Origin: Pseudomonadota bacterium
GTDB lineage: Bacteria; Pseudomonadota; Alphaproteobacteria; Sphingomonadales; Sphingomonadaceae
DNA length: 62,936 nt
Assembly: GCA_021847605.1 (NCBI GenBank)
Contig: JAJZQN010000020.1
Span: forward strand, 1 to 62,936
Direction: 5' to 3'
In this document: positions 51,465 through 61,023 of the stretch, in pieces
Layout: every line of letters begins with the position of its first letter
How positions within the stretch are numbered: the stretch's first letter is position 1
Made by a program: the position numbers and the translations under genes
The notes under the pieces: generated by a model
Seen by the model: only the letters and a program-made list of their open reading frames with translations
Database searches by the model: none
Told to the model about the DNA's origin: nothing

Positions 51465-53320
51465 TGCCCATGATAACCTCCGTTCTCATCGCCAATCGCG
51501 GCGAAATCGCTTGTCGGGTTATTCGTACCGCGCGCAGGCTCGGTATCCGCACCATAGCTGTCTATTCGGACGCCGATGCGCAGGCGCTACACGTCCGTTC
51601 GGCTGATGAGGCGGTGCATATTGGTCCCTCGCCCGCTCGTGAATCCTATCTGATGGGCGAAAAGATCATCGCCGCGGCAAGGCAGGCCGGCGCGCAAGCC
51701 ATCCATCCAGGCTATGGCTTCCTGTCCGAGAATGCGGAATTCGCTCAGGCGGTGCAGGATGCCGGGCTGGTCTGGGTCGGCCCGAACCCGGCCTCCATTA
51801 CGGCGATGGGCCTCAAGGATGCGGCCAAGACGCTGATGCAGGACGCGGGGGTGCCGACGACGCCGGGCTATCTGGGTGACGATCAGCGCCCGGAACGCCT
51901 CAAGGCGGAGGCCGACCAGATAGGTTATCCCGTTCTGATCAAGGCGGTCGCGGGCGGCGGCGGCAAGGGCATGCGCAAAGTCGATGCGGAGGCAGACTTT
52001 GCCGATGCATTGCTTTCCTGCCAGCGCGAGGGGATGTCCAGTTTCGGCAATGACGTCGTGTTGCTGGAAAAATGGATCACTAATCCACGCCATATCGAGG
52101 TGCAGGTCTTTGGCGACAGCCATGGCAATGTCGTCCATCTGTTCGAGCGCGATTGTTCGCTTCAGCGGCGTCACCAGAAGGTGATCGAGGAGGCGCCTGC
52201 GCCGGGCATGGACGAGGCAACGCGTGCCGCCGTCTGTCAGGCAGCGGTCAATGCGGCCAAAGCCGTCGACTATGTGGGTGCCGGTACGATCGAGTTCATC
52301 GCTGACGGTTCAAATGGGCTGAGGGCCGATCGTATCTGGTTCATGGAAATGAACACCAGACTTCAGGTCGAGCATCCCGTCACCGAGGAAATCACCGGGC
52401 AGGATCTGGTGGAATGGCAGTTGTGTGTGGCATCAGGTGAACCGCTCCCGAAAAAGCAGGACGAGTTGACGATCAACGGCTGGGCGATGGAGACGCGGCT
52501 TTACGCCGAAGATCCCGCCAAGGGATTCCTGCCATCCATCGGCATGCTCGATACATTTGAACTGGGCGGTGGCATTGCTGGCCTGCGTATCGACACCGGC
52601 GTCGAGCAGGGGGCAGCAATCTCGCCCTTTTACGATCCTATGATCGCCAAGGTCATCGCCCATGGGCCTACACGGGATATCGCACGCGAGCGGCTGGCGG
52701 AAGCGCTGGATCAAAGCGCCGTGTGGCCTCTCAAGACAAATGCCGGCTTCCTCGTGAAGGCGCTGACCCATCCCGATTTCGCGGCCGCGAGGCTCGATAC
52801 CGGCCTTGTCGCACGCGAGGGTGACAGGCTGATGCCGCCGACTCGCCCGAGCGATAAGGCACTGGCAAGTGCCGCTGCCGCCCTAGGCAAGGGTGGAGGT
52901 CTTGCCGGCTTCCGACTGAACGCGTCTGTCAGACAGGAAGGAAGCTTTCTTCTCGATGGAGAAGCTTTGACGATCGCCTATGATCCGCGTTTGGGGGACG
53001 GCCTGCCGCAGGACGATATTCTCGTAGCCGAAGGTGGTCAGGTCTGGCGGCTGCGGCCCTTTCGCGCTGACGGCGGTGGCGGAGCAGATGCTTCGGACGG
53101 GGCGGTTTTCTCACCCATGCCTGGTCGGGTCATTTCCGTCGCAGTGACGGCAGGGGAAGCCGTAGCTAAGGGGCAGAAGCTGATGACGCTCGAAGCCATG
53201 AAGATGGAGCATAGCCTGGTTGCACCGTTCGACGGCATTATCGCAGAGCTTAATGCCGTCGAGGGTAGTCAGGTGAACGAAGGCGCGCTGCTGGTGAAGA
53301 TCGAGAAAGCTGGCGAGTAG
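51464..53320 (+). CDS. mccA: Methylcrotonyl-CoA carboxylase, biotin (alpha) subunit
   Basis: 618 residues. Biotin carboxylase N-domain (ITSVLIANRGEIACRVIRTARRLG), ATP-grasp with VAGGGGKGMRKV and FMEMNTRLQVEHPVTEEITGQDLVEWQL, then a BCCP domain with the biotinyl-Lys in LEAMKMEHSLVAPFDG. The ATG at 51464 overlaps the mccB stop; a second ATG lies two codons later. Completes the MCC complex for leucine catabolism. Confidence 0.95.
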   Translation: MPMITSVLIANRGEIACRVIRTARRLGIRTIAVYSDADAQALHVRSADEAVHIGPSPARESYLMGEKIIAAARQAGAQAIHPGYGFLSENAEFAQAVQDAGLVWVGPNPASITAMGLKDAAKTLMQDAGVPTTPGYLGDDQRPERLKAEADQIGYPVLIKAVAGGGGKGMRKVDAEADFADALLSCQREGMSSFGNDVVLLEKWITNPRHIEVQVFGDSHGNVVHLFERDCSLQRRHQKVIEEAPAPGMDEATRAAVCQAAVNAAKAVDYVGAGTIEFIADGSNGLRADRIWFMEMNTRLQVEHPVTEEITGQDLVEWQLCVASGEPLPKKQDELTINGWAMETRLYAEDPAKGFLPSIGMLDTFELGGGIAGLRIDTGVEQGAAISPFYDPMIAKVIAHGPTRDIARERLAEALDQSAVWPLKTNAGFLVKALTHPDFAAARLDTGLVAREGDRLMPPTRPSDKALASAAAALGKGGGLAGFRLNASVRQEGSFLLDGEALTIAYDPRLGDGLPQDDILVAEGGQVWRLRPFRADGGGGADASDGAVFSPMPGRVISVAVTAGEAVAKGQKLMTLEAMKMEHSLVAPFDGIIAELNAVEGSQVNEGALLVKIEKAGE

Positions 53321-53399
53321 TCTCCGCCGCATTCTTAGCGATCAGCGTTGAAAAAACGGCAATTATGGCGTCGGCGATATTCAGCCTCGCGGAGCGCAA

Positions 53400-53864
53400 A
53401 TGGAGGATGGTGTGGCAGGCAAATTTTTCGATCAGTGGCAAATCGGCGAAACGCTGAACCATGAAATCCGTCGGACGGTGACGGAGACCGACAATCTCCT
53501 CTTCTCGACGATGACGCACAATCCCCAGCCGCTCCACATCGATCTGGAAGCGGCAAAGGCGTCCGAGTTCGGACAGATCCTCGTGAACGGTACGTTCACC
53601 TTCGCCCTGATGATCGGTCTGTCGGTCGGTGATACGACCTTGGGCACACTGATCGCCAATCTGGGATATGACAAGCTGGTCATGCCGAAGCCGGTGTTCA
53701 TTGGCGACACGCTACGGGCAGAAACCGAGGTTACGGAGCTGAAAGCCAGCAAATCCCGCCCTGACGCAGGGATCGTCACCTTTACCCACCGCCTCATCAA
53801 TCAGCGTGGGGAGATCGTCTGTCAATGTCTGCGCATGGCACTTATCAGGGGTAGCGAAGCATGA
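53400..53864 (+). CDS. MaoC-family hydratase
   Basis: 154 residues with a hot-dog fold. FFDQWQIGETLNHEIRRTVTETDNLLFSTMTHNPQPLHID carries the family's catalytic Asp/His pattern (N-P-x-P-L-H-x-D), followed by GQILVNGTFTFALMIGLSVGD. Similar proteins hydrate enoyl- or mesaconyl-type CoA esters. It overlaps the following CoA lyase gene (ATGA), so the two act together, probably hydrating a branched enoyl-CoA before cleavage. Precise substrate unknown. Confidence 0.87.
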   Translation: MEDGVAGKFFDQWQIGETLNHEIRRTVTETDNLLFSTMTHNPQPLHIDLEAAKASEFGQILVNGTFTFALMIGLSVGDTTLGTLIANLGYDKLVMPKPVFIGDTLRAETEVTELKASKSRPDAGIVTFTHRLINQRGEIVCQCLRMALIRGSEA

Positions 53865-54721
53865 AACTACGTTCCTTGCTTTTCGTACCGGCGGACCGCC
53901 CCGAACGTTTCGTCAAGGCGACGGCGAGCGGCGCCGATGCGATCATCCTCGATCTTGAGGACTCGGTGTCGTTGGCGCGAAAGGACGCCGCACGCGCCGC
54001 CGTCATCGACTGGTTGGCTGGTGAACGGGCGGTCACGACGTTCGTCCGTGTCAATCCGCTGGATAGCGAGCATATCGACGCTGATCTGTCCATTTTTTCC
54101 AGTGCCCGTCCGGACGGCATCGTCCTCCCTAAAGCGGAAGGTGCAAGCAGCATTGGCCGGTTGCTGGAAAAGTTGGGTGGCGCCGCGATCCCGATCTTGC
54201 CCATAGCAACGGAAACGCCGGCAGCGATCTTCGAAATGGCCAGCTATCGCATGGTCTCCAGTCAACTGGCAGGCGTCACATGGGGCGCCGAGGATCTCCC
54301 CGCTGCGATCGGCGCTGTCACGAGCCGCAATGCCGACGGCAGTTACACGCCCCCCTATGAGATGGTTCGTGCCTTGACCCTGTTTTCGGCCCACGCCGCC
54401 CATGTAGCGGCGATCGAAACCGTCTATCCAGGAATCAAGGATGAAGCCGGTCTTGCCGCTTATGCTGCGCGAGGCGCCCGGGATGGCTTCACCGGCATGA
54501 TGGCGCTACATCCTGCACAGGTACCGATCATTAATGCGGCGTTCACGCCCGGCGAAGAGACGGTTGCCCATGCCCTCGCCATCATAGCCGCTTTTGCAGC
54601 AGCACCGGATGCTGGCGTACTGATGCTCAACGGCAAGATGATCGACGCGCCGCACCTGCTACAGGCGCACAAGATTCTGGAACGGGCGGGGTATTCGCCC
54701 GTTGCACCATCGCGCGCCTGA
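53861..54721 (+). CDS. HpcH/HpaI aldolase/citrate-lyase-beta (CitE)-like CoA lyase
   Basis: 286 residues. Blocks KLRSLLFVPADRPERFVKATASGADAIILDLEDSVSLARKDAARA, RVNPLDSEH, VLPKAEGASSI, TETPAAIF, and LAGVTWGAEDLPAAIG match CitE-like (malyl-/citramalyl-CoA lyase) proteins with the metal-binding Glu/Asp residues. It cleaves or forms a 3-hydroxyacyl-CoA. Downstream of a MaoC hydratase and the MCC genes. It is not the DRE-TIM type HMG-CoA lyase that normally closes this pathway. Confidence 0.88.
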   Translation: MKLRSLLFVPADRPERFVKATASGADAIILDLEDSVSLARKDAARAAVIDWLAGERAVTTFVRVNPLDSEHIDADLSIFSSARPDGIVLPKAEGASSIGRLLEKLGGAAIPILPIATETPAAIFEMASYRMVSSQLAGVTWGAEDLPAAIGAVTSRNADGSYTPPYEMVRALTLFSAHAAHVAAIETVYPGIKDEAGLAAYAARGARDGFTGMMALHPAQVPIINAAFTPGEETVAHALAIIAAFAAAPDAGVLMLNGKMIDAPHLLQAHKILERAGYSPVAPSRA

Positions 54722-55066
54722 TGCGCAATCTTGGTTTGAAGGGAGGATCTGTGGCAAGCCTGTGCGAACCACGGCCAACAACATTCCGCCCGCTGAAGCC
54801 GAAGAGAAATATTATGCCATGCGGGACGTCGTCTCCAATGGCTGCATAACTTAAACCAAACAGCCTTCGGCAACCCGTTGCGGTTCAACTCGTTGATTAT
54901 ATAGGGGTGAATTGGGGAAGGCGTCTGGGCGATACGGCGCGTTATGCACGGGCAAAGAGCGAGCGACCAGTCTGGTGATGGACATGTATTTCTGGTTTTG
55001 AGCGTTCGTCAGACCGGCGTCAGGTGGCGATGATAGGATGCGCCCAAATAGGAACGGAATCTTATC
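54722..55066. other. Intergenic region with IS remnant, before metal-efflux regulator
   Basis: 345 bases. The first half holds the 3' end of an IS3-type element (separate entry). The second half (about 54888-55066) has no recognisable gene and probably carries the promoter of the rightward response regulator. Confidence 0.55.
54774..54887 (+). mobile_element. 3' remnant of an IS3-family element
   Basis: The frame from 54774 reads ANNIPPAEAEEKYYAMRDVV and ends in TAA at 54854; NIPPAEAE.YY is the common C-terminus of IS3-family OrfB transposases. The bases that follow, AACCAAACAGCCTTCGGCAA then CCCGTTGCGGTTCA (to 54887), look like the right inverted repeat of such elements. The rest of the element is absent. 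Confidence 0.65.
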
Positions 55067-55744
55067 GTGCGGCTCTTGATCGTGGAGGATAATGAAAGGC
55101 TCGCCCGGCTGACGCGGGAGGGGCTGGAGCGGCGCGGGCTGGTCTGTGACGAGGCGCATAGTCTGGACGCGGCCGATGCGGCGCTGGACTGCGTGATTTA
55201 TGACGCGATCATCCTCGATTTGGGCCTGCCCGATGGCGATGGGCTTCATTGGCTCAAGCAGCGACGGCGCGATGGCATGATGGTACCGGCGCTGATGCTG
55301 ACGGCGCGCGGTGCGCTGGAGGACCGCATCGATGGACTGGATGCGGGCGCGGACGATTATGTCGTGAAACCTGCCGAGACAGATGAGATCGCCGCGCGCA
55401 TCCGGGCGCTGTTGCGTCGGCCGGGCGTCAGGGCGCTGCCGTTGCTGGAGGTGGGGCCGCTGAGGTTCGATTGCGCCGCCCGACGCGCAAGCGTGGATGG
55501 CGTGACGCTGGACCTGTCCCGACGGGAAAGCGACCTGCTGGAACTGTTGATGCGAGAGGCGGGGGCGGTGGTGCGGCGCGACCGGATCGAAACCAGCCTC
55601 TATAATTTCGAGGCGGAAATATCGCCCAATGCGGTAGAGGCAGTCGTGTCGCGATTGCGGCGGCGGCTGGACGAGGGCGCGGCGCGCAACATGCTGCATA
55701 CCATCAGGGGACTGGGCTATATGTTGGAGGACCGGGGACAGTGA
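55067..55744 (+). CDS. OmpR-family response regulator of the metal efflux operon
   Basis: 225 residues. Receiver with D51 (YDAIILDLGLPDGDG), Thr (LMLTARG) and Lys (DYVVKPAE), then a winged-helix effector (SRRESDLLELLMREAGAVVRRDRIETSLYNFEAEISPNAVEAVVSRLRRRL). GTG start. GTGA overlap with the sensor kinase; the RND efflux genes follow, so this is a CzcR/CusR-type regulator by context. Confidence 0.92.
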   Translation: MRLLIVEDNERLARLTREGLERRGLVCDEAHSLDAADAALDCVIYDAIILDLGLPDGDGLHWLKQRRRDGMMVPALMLTARGALEDRIDGLDAGADDYVVKPAETDEIAARIRALLRRPGVRALPLLEVGPLRFDCAARRASVDGVTLDLSRRESDLLELLMREAGAVVRRDRIETSLYNFEAEISPNAVEAVVSRLRRRLDEGAARNMLHTIRGLGYMLEDRGQ

Positions 55745-56751
55745 GCGGGCGGGTTTCGGTCGGCCAACGACTTTCCCTAGGCCTGTCGCTGATCGGACTG
55801 TTCGGTGTCATCGCCCTCATCGCCATGGTTTCCCTGCAATATGGGTTCACGGCCGATGAACTGCTTCATTTTTCCACGCTGGCTTATACGCGCAACGAAC
55901 TGATCGGGCATGTCGGCCTGCCCATATTGGTGTTGCTGGTGCCGACGGTGCTGGCGGCGCGCTGGGTGATCCTGCGCGCCTTTCGACCGCTGGAGGCGGC
56001 GGCCCATGCGATCGAGGCGGCGCCAACCGAGCGGGGCGTGCGGATCGACGATCGCGATATGCCCGCCGAAGCCATGCCGTTCGTGGCAGCCATCAATCGC
56101 CTGCTGGACCGGCTGGATTCGGTTGCGCGCGAACAGGAGGCCTTTGCCGCCGACGTCGCGCATGAATTGCGCACGCCCTTGTCCATCCTGTCGCTGGAAC
56201 TCGACCGGCTGGAGGGGAGGGACGCGATTGCGCTGAAGGAAGAAGTGACGGCGATGCGCCGCCTGATCGACCAGTTGTTGTTGATGGCGCAGGTCAATGT
56301 CGAGGCGGCGGCGCCGCTGCCTGCAAAAAGCATCGATCTGGCGACACTAGCCGAGGATTTAGTTGCGCGGCTGGCGCCGGGCATCATTGCGGGCGGGCGC
56401 GATATCGCCGTGGAGGTGGAGGATGGGCATGTCGCGGTGGCCGGCCATCGCGAGGCGATCATGGCGGCGTTGCGCAATCTGGTTGAAAATGCGGTGCGTG
56501 CGACGCCGGCTGGCGGCACGGTGACGGTTGTCGCCGGGCCGGGGACGCGGTTGCGGGTGCGGGATGAGGGGCCGGGGCTGGCGCAGGATGACCTGATGCG
56601 CCTGATGCAACGGCATGAGCGCGATGCCTTTGCTTCTACCGATGGCGCTGGATTGGGGTTGGCGATTGCACACAGGATTATGGTGGCGCATCGCGGCCAG
56701 ATTCTTGCCCAGCAGGAAGCTCGCGAACTGATCCTGTCCTTTCAGCAATAA
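55741..56751 (+). CDS. Sensor histidine kinase of the metal efflux operon
   Basis: 336 residues. Two transmembrane helices (LGLSLIGLFGVIALIAMVSL and ELIGHVGLPILVLLVPTVLAARWVIL) enclose a very short periplasmic loop of about 20-30 residues, then HAMP-like and HisKA with FAADVAHELRTPLSILSLE, and ATPase boxes LRNLVENAVRATPAGG, VRDEGPG and GAGLGLAIAH. The small periplasmic loop is unlike CzcS/CusS, which carry a metal-binding domain of over 100 residues, so sensing may be intramembrane or through a partner. Confidence 0.9.
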   Translation: MSGRVSVGQRLSLGLSLIGLFGVIALIAMVSLQYGFTADELLHFSTLAYTRNELIGHVGLPILVLLVPTVLAARWVILRAFRPLEAAAHAIEAAPTERGVRIDDRDMPAEAMPFVAAINRLLDRLDSVAREQEAFAADVAHELRTPLSILSLELDRLEGRDAIALKEEVTAMRRLIDQLLLMAQVNVEAAAPLPAKSIDLATLAEDLVARLAPGIIAGGRDIAVEVEDGHVAVAGHREAIMAALRNLVENAVRATPAGGTVTVVAGPGTRLRVRDEGPGLAQDDLMRLMQRHERDAFASTDGAGLGLAIAHRIMVAHRGQILAQQEARELILSFQQ

Positions 56752-56799
56752 GAGGAATCGTCAGGTTTTCGTCAGGCGGCCGCTCTAGCGTCGCATTCC

Positions 56800-57918
56800 A
56801 TGAACAAAAACAGGGTAAGGGGCGTGGTCGCGGGTTCGGCCATCGCAATTTTGGCAATTCTCGGCTGGAGCCTTTCGGGTGGCAGGCACGGCGAACAGGC
56901 GAAGCCTGAAGCGCGGGCCGCTGCACCGGCGGCCGACGGTGTGTTGGCGGTAGCGCAGGACAAGGCAGCGAAGCTGGGTATTCGCACGGTGCAAGCCGTG
57001 GCGGCGAATGAAGCGCCGGTTGCGGAACTGCCCGCGACCATGGCGCCGCCGCCCAATGCGCGTGTAGCGGTGGCGGCGACGCTGCCGGGCGTGGTGCTGC
57101 GTACGATGGTGGTCGAAGGCGACATGGTGCGGCAGGGGCAGGCGCTGGCTGTTGTACAAAGCCGCGACGTGCTGACGCTGGGCGCCGATCTGGCTCGCGC
57201 GGATGCGCGACTGGGCTATGCCCGGTCGCACGCATCGCGACTGGATCAATTAAGCCGGGAGGGCGTGATCGCCGGCGCCCGCGCTGACGAGGCGCGGGCC
57301 GCCGCGGCGGAAGCAAGCGCGGATGTCGGGGAGAAGGCACGCATTTTGCGCATGGTCGGCGGCAAGGGCGGACAGGGCAGCTATACTCTGGCCGCGCCGA
57401 TCGCGGGCCGCGTGACCCGCGCGGATATTCAGGCTGGCAATCCCCTCGACGGCAGCAGCGCTCCCTATGTGATCGACGCGGTTGGCCGCTACGAAGTGAC
57501 GGCGCAATTGCCGCAGGCGCTGATCGGCACGGTAAAGCCGGGCATGAAAATTCAGTGGGGCGAGGCGACCGGCACGGTGACGTCGGTTGGTACGACGATC
57601 GATCCCGCGACCCGATCGGCGACTTTGCGAGCGACCCTGCCGGGTGGCGATGGCCTGATCGCCGGACGGTCGGGGACGGTGACGCTGTTCGGATCGGCGC
57701 CTGAAGGTGCGGTGTCGGTGCCGTCCGATGCCGTGGTTGATGTCGATGGCGCAACCATCATGTTCGTGCCGACCAAAGGCGGTTATGCGCGCCGTGCGGT
57801 GACGGCCGGTGCTACCGTTGGCGACCATGTGCTGATCCTGCGCGGCATCAAGCCGGGCGAGCCGGTCGTGGTGGCGGGTACGAGCGCACTCAAAGCGCTG
57901 CTGCTGGCGCAGCAATAG
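56800..57918 (+). CDS. RND efflux periplasmic adaptor (CzcB-like)
   Basis: 372 residues. N-terminal membrane anchor (RGVVAGSAIAILAILGWSLSG), then barrel-sandwich domain (ATLPGVVLRTMVVEGDMVRQGQALAVVQSRDVLTLGADLARADARL), coiled coil, lipoyl half (SYTLAAPIAGRVTRADIQAGN) and beta-barrel/membrane-proximal domains. It links the pump to the outer membrane channel. No His-rich metal-binding N-terminal stretch of the CzcB type is present. Thirteen bases before the pump gene. Confidence 0.9.
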   Translation: MNKNRVRGVVAGSAIAILAILGWSLSGGRHGEQAKPEARAAAPAADGVLAVAQDKAAKLGIRTVQAVAANEAPVAELPATMAPPPNARVAVAATLPGVVLRTMVVEGDMVRQGQALAVVQSRDVLTLGADLARADARLGYARSHASRLDQLSREGVIAGARADEARAAAAEASADVGEKARILRMVGGKGGQGSYTLAAPIAGRVTRADIQAGNPLDGSSAPYVIDAVGRYEVTAQLPQALIGTVKPGMKIQWGEATGTVTSVGTTIDPATRSATLRATLPGGDGLIAGRSGTVTLFGSAPEGAVSVPSDAVVDVDGATIMFVPTKGGYARRAVTAGATVGDHVLILRGIKPGEPVVVAGTSALKALLLAQQ

Positions 57919-57930
57919 GGCGGATCGACG

Positions 57931-60900
57931 ATGCTCTTATCTCTCGTCGCGCGCGCGCTTTCCTATCGTGTGCTGGTTCTGGTCCTGTCTCTGCTGGTCG
58001 CGGGCCTAGGCGTTATGGCGTTTCTGCGCCTGCCGGTCGACGCCTATCCCGATATTGCCCAGACTCAGGTCAAGCTGATCCTCAAGGCGCCGGGCATGAC
58101 GCCCGAAGAAGTGGAAACCCGCGTCATTGCGCCTATTGAAATGGAGATGCTGGGCATCCCCAGGCAGGCGGTGCTGCGGTCGATCGCCAAATATGCAATT
58201 GCCGATATCACCATCGATTTTGCCGAAGGCACCGACATTTACTGGGCGCGGCAACAGGTGTCGGAGCGCTTGTCCGGCGTGCTGGGCGATATGCCACCAT
58301 CGGTCAGCGGCGGGTTGGCGCCCATATCCACGCCCTTGTCCGACATTTATATGTTCACGATCGAGGGGCCGCTCAGCCTTCAGCAGAAGCGCGAGTTGCT
58401 CGACTGGACGATCCGCCCGCAATTGCGCACGGTGCCGGGCGTGGCGGACGTCAATGCGCTGGGTGGCTATGTCCGCACGTTCGAGGTCCGTCCCGACCCG
58501 GTGGCACTTGCGAGCGCGCGGCTTTCCATCGACGATATTCGGAGCGCCATCGAAAGCGGCAATCGCAACGACGGTGCCGGGCGACTGGTCAGCGGCGAGG
58601 AATCTCTGATCGTGCGATCCATTGGCGCGATACAGTCAACGGGTGATCTGTCTTCGCTGATCATCGCCAATCGCGACGGGCGCATCGTGCGGCTGGGCGA
58701 TGTGGCGAGCGTCGTCAGTGGCAGCATGACCCGCTATGGCGCAGTCAGTCAGAATGGACAGGAAGAAACCGTACAGGGGCTGGTGATCGCGCTACGCGGC
58801 ATGGATGCGCGACTGGTCGTCGCCGGCATAAAGGAGCGCCTAGCAGAGATCGAGCGAGGCCTGCCCAAGGGTACGCGGATCGCCGCCTTCTATGACCGGT
58901 CGGACCTGATTGGACGGGCGGTCGGTACGGTGCAGAAGGCGCTGATGGAAGCGACCATATTGGTCATTATCCTGCTGATCATCTTTCTGGGCGACTGGCG
59001 CGCCGCCGCGATCGTGGCCGTGACTTTGCCGATGGCCGCGCTGCTCACATTCCTGTTCATGTCGATGGCGGGACTATCGGCGAACCTCATGAGTCTGGGC
59101 GGGTTGGCTATCGCTATCGGCATGCTGGTCGACGGCGCTGTCGTGGTGGTCGAAAATATCGTCGAGCGGCTGAACCATGCGAAGGAAGACGGGCCGCCGC
59201 GATTGAATCAGATATTCCGGGCGACCGCCGACGTGGCGGTGCCAGTGTCGGCCGGTATCCTGATCATCGCGCTGGTGTTCATGCCCTTGCTCTCGCTTCA
59301 GGGACTGGAGGGGAAGCTGTTCGCGCCGGTCGCGCTGACCATCGTCTTCGCGCTGGCGGGTTCGTTGCTGCTGGCATTGACGGTGGTGCCGGTGCTGTCC
59401 TCCTTTGGCCTGAAAGGGGGGCATCATCACGAACCCTGGATCATGCGATGGATGACGCCGCGTTACCGTGCGCTGTTGGGCGGCGCCTTTGCGCGCAAGC
59501 CGATCGTCTATGGCCTGTCGGGCATCGGCTTGCTGCTGGCGGTGCTGGCCTATGGTGTGGTCGGCAAGACATTCATGCCAACGATGGATGAAGGATCGGT
59601 GATCGTTCAGCTCACCAAATTGCCGTCCATCAACCTCGATCAGTCAGTCGCGGGGGATATGGCGGTGCAACGCGCACTGATGCAGGTGCCCGAAGTCAAG
59701 CAAGTGATCGCCCGTGTCGGTTCCGACGAGATCGGCCTTGATCCCATGGGACCGAATGAGACGGACAGTTTCGTCGTGCTGAAACCGGAGAAAGAGTGGC
59801 GCGGCGACAAGGATTTCGTTGTGGGCGAAATGCGCAAGGCGGTGGAAGGATTGCCGGGTATCGCGCCCAGCTTCACTCAGCCCATCGAGATGCGCGTTTC
59901 AGAAATGCTGACAGGCGCGCGGGGTGATCTGGCCGTCAAGATATTTGGACCGGATACCGCCACGCTCGCGCGCCTTGCCGGTGCGATACAGCAGAGCCTG
60001 CGCGATACGCCCGGTTCTGCCGAAGTGCTGACCGTTGCCAATGACACTGTCGATTATCTCCAGCTCGACATCGATCGGGCAGCGGCCGGGCGGTTCGGTA
60101 TGCCGATCGATCAGATGCAGGACATGCTGCGCGCGCAGGTGGAGGGCATGGATGCAGGCATCGTCGCCGAAGGGCAGAAGCGCGTGCCGATCGTCATTCG
60201 CGGCGCCGATGATGTGCGTCAGGACCCCACCCGCTTCGCTAGCCTGCAATTGCTGACGCCTGCCGGCGTGGTGGCGCGGGTCAGTGACATGGCGACAGTG
60301 CATCGGACCAGTGGGCCGGTGAAGCTGGAGCATGAAAATGGGTCGCGTTTCGCGCTCGTCCAGTCCTTCGTGTCCGGGCGCGATCTGGTCGGCTATGTGG
60401 AGGAAGCCAAGGCGAAGGTGGCGCGTGATGTGACGTTGCCGCCGGGGTACCGCATTGTGTGGGGCGGACAGTTCGAAAATCAGCAGAGGGCGTCGGCCCG
60501 GCTGATGCTGGTGGTGCCGGTTGCCCTGCTGTTGATCTTCCTCGTCCTGCTCGCGACCCTACGGTCGCTGCGGGCGGCTGGGCTGATTCTCGCCAATATT
60601 CCTTTTGCGCTGGTAGGGGGTGTCGTCGCTCTCTGGATCACCGGCGAATATCTGTCGGTACCGGCATCGGTGGGGTTCATTGCGTTGCTGGGTATTGCGG
60701 TGCTGAACGGCCTCGTCCTCGTCGCCTATTTCCGCCAATTGCGGGAAGAAGGGCGCAGCATGACGGAGACGGTGCGATTAGGGGCGGAGCGGCGTCTTCG
60801 GCCCGTGTTGATGACCGCCAGCATTACCGCCTTTGGCCTCGTGCCCTTATTGTTCGCCACGGGACCGGGTTCGGAAATCCAGCGACCGCTGGCGATCGTG

Positions 60901-61023
60901 GTGATCGGGGGACTTATCACTTCGACCCTGCTGACTCTCATCCTTCTGCCCATCTTGTTCGAGCGGTTTGGGGAGTCTGCAAGGGAGCGGGATGAAGCCG
61001 TGGGGGAGATGGCCCATGGCTGA
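57931..61023 (+). CDS. Heavy-metal-type RND efflux pump (CzcA/CusA-like)
   Basis: 1030 residues, typical HME-RND length. N-terminal RVLVLVLSLLVAGLGVMAFLRLPVDAYPDIAQTQVKLILKAPGMTPEEVE; twelve transmembrane helices; the family's helix-4 signature reads AIGMLVDGAVVVVEN near residues 395-410. CzcA-type pumps have DFGxxxDGAxxxVEN and CusA-type pumps AIGxxxDAAxxxIEN, so this one mixes the two. The C-terminus has PASVGFIALLGIAVLNGLVLV. Exports a metal cation using the proton gradient. Specificity is not certain. Confidence 0.92.
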   Translation: MLLSLVARALSYRVLVLVLSLLVAGLGVMAFLRLPVDAYPDIAQTQVKLILKAPGMTPEEVETRVIAPIEMEMLGIPRQAVLRSIAKYAIADITIDFAEGTDIYWARQQVSERLSGVLGDMPPSVSGGLAPISTPLSDIYMFTIEGPLSLQQKRELLDWTIRPQLRTVPGVADVNALGGYVRTFEVRPDPVALASARLSIDDIRSAIESGNRNDGAGRLVSGEESLIVRSIGAIQSTGDLSSLIIANRDGRIVRLGDVASVVSGSMTRYGAVSQNGQEETVQGLVIALRGMDARLVVAGIKERLAEIERGLPKGTRIAAFYDRSDLIGRAVGTVQKALMEATILVIILLIIFLGDWRAAAIVAVTLPMAALLTFLFMSMAGLSANLMSLGGLAIAIGMLVDGAVVVVENIVERLNHAKEDGPPRLNQIFRATADVAVPVSAGILIIALVFMPLLSLQGLEGKLFAPVALTIVFALAGSLLLALTVVPVLSSFGLKGGHHHEPWIMRWMTPRYRALLGGAFARKPIVYGLSGIGLLLAVLAYGVVGKTFMPTMDEGSVIVQLTKLPSINLDQSVAGDMAVQRALMQVPEVKQVIARVGSDEIGLDPMGPNETDSFVVLKPEKEWRGDKDFVVGEMRKAVEGLPGIAPSFTQPIEMRVSEMLTGARGDLAVKIFGPDTATLARLAGAIQQSLRDTPGSAEVLTVANDTVDYLQLDIDRAAAGRFGMPIDQMQDMLRAQVEGMDAGIVAEGQKRVPIVIRGADDVRQDPTRFASLQLLTPAGVVARVSDMATVHRTSGPVKLEHENGSRFALVQSFVSGRDLVGYVEEAKAKVARDVTLPPGYRIVWGGQFENQQRASARLMLVVPVALLLIFLVLLATLRSLRAAGLILANIPFALVGGVVALWITGEYLSVPASVGFIALLGIAVLNGLVLVAYFRQLREEGRSMTETVRLGAERRLRPVLMTASITAFGLVPLLFATGPGSEIQRPLAIVVIGGLITSTLLTLILLPILFERFGESARERDEAVGEMAHG

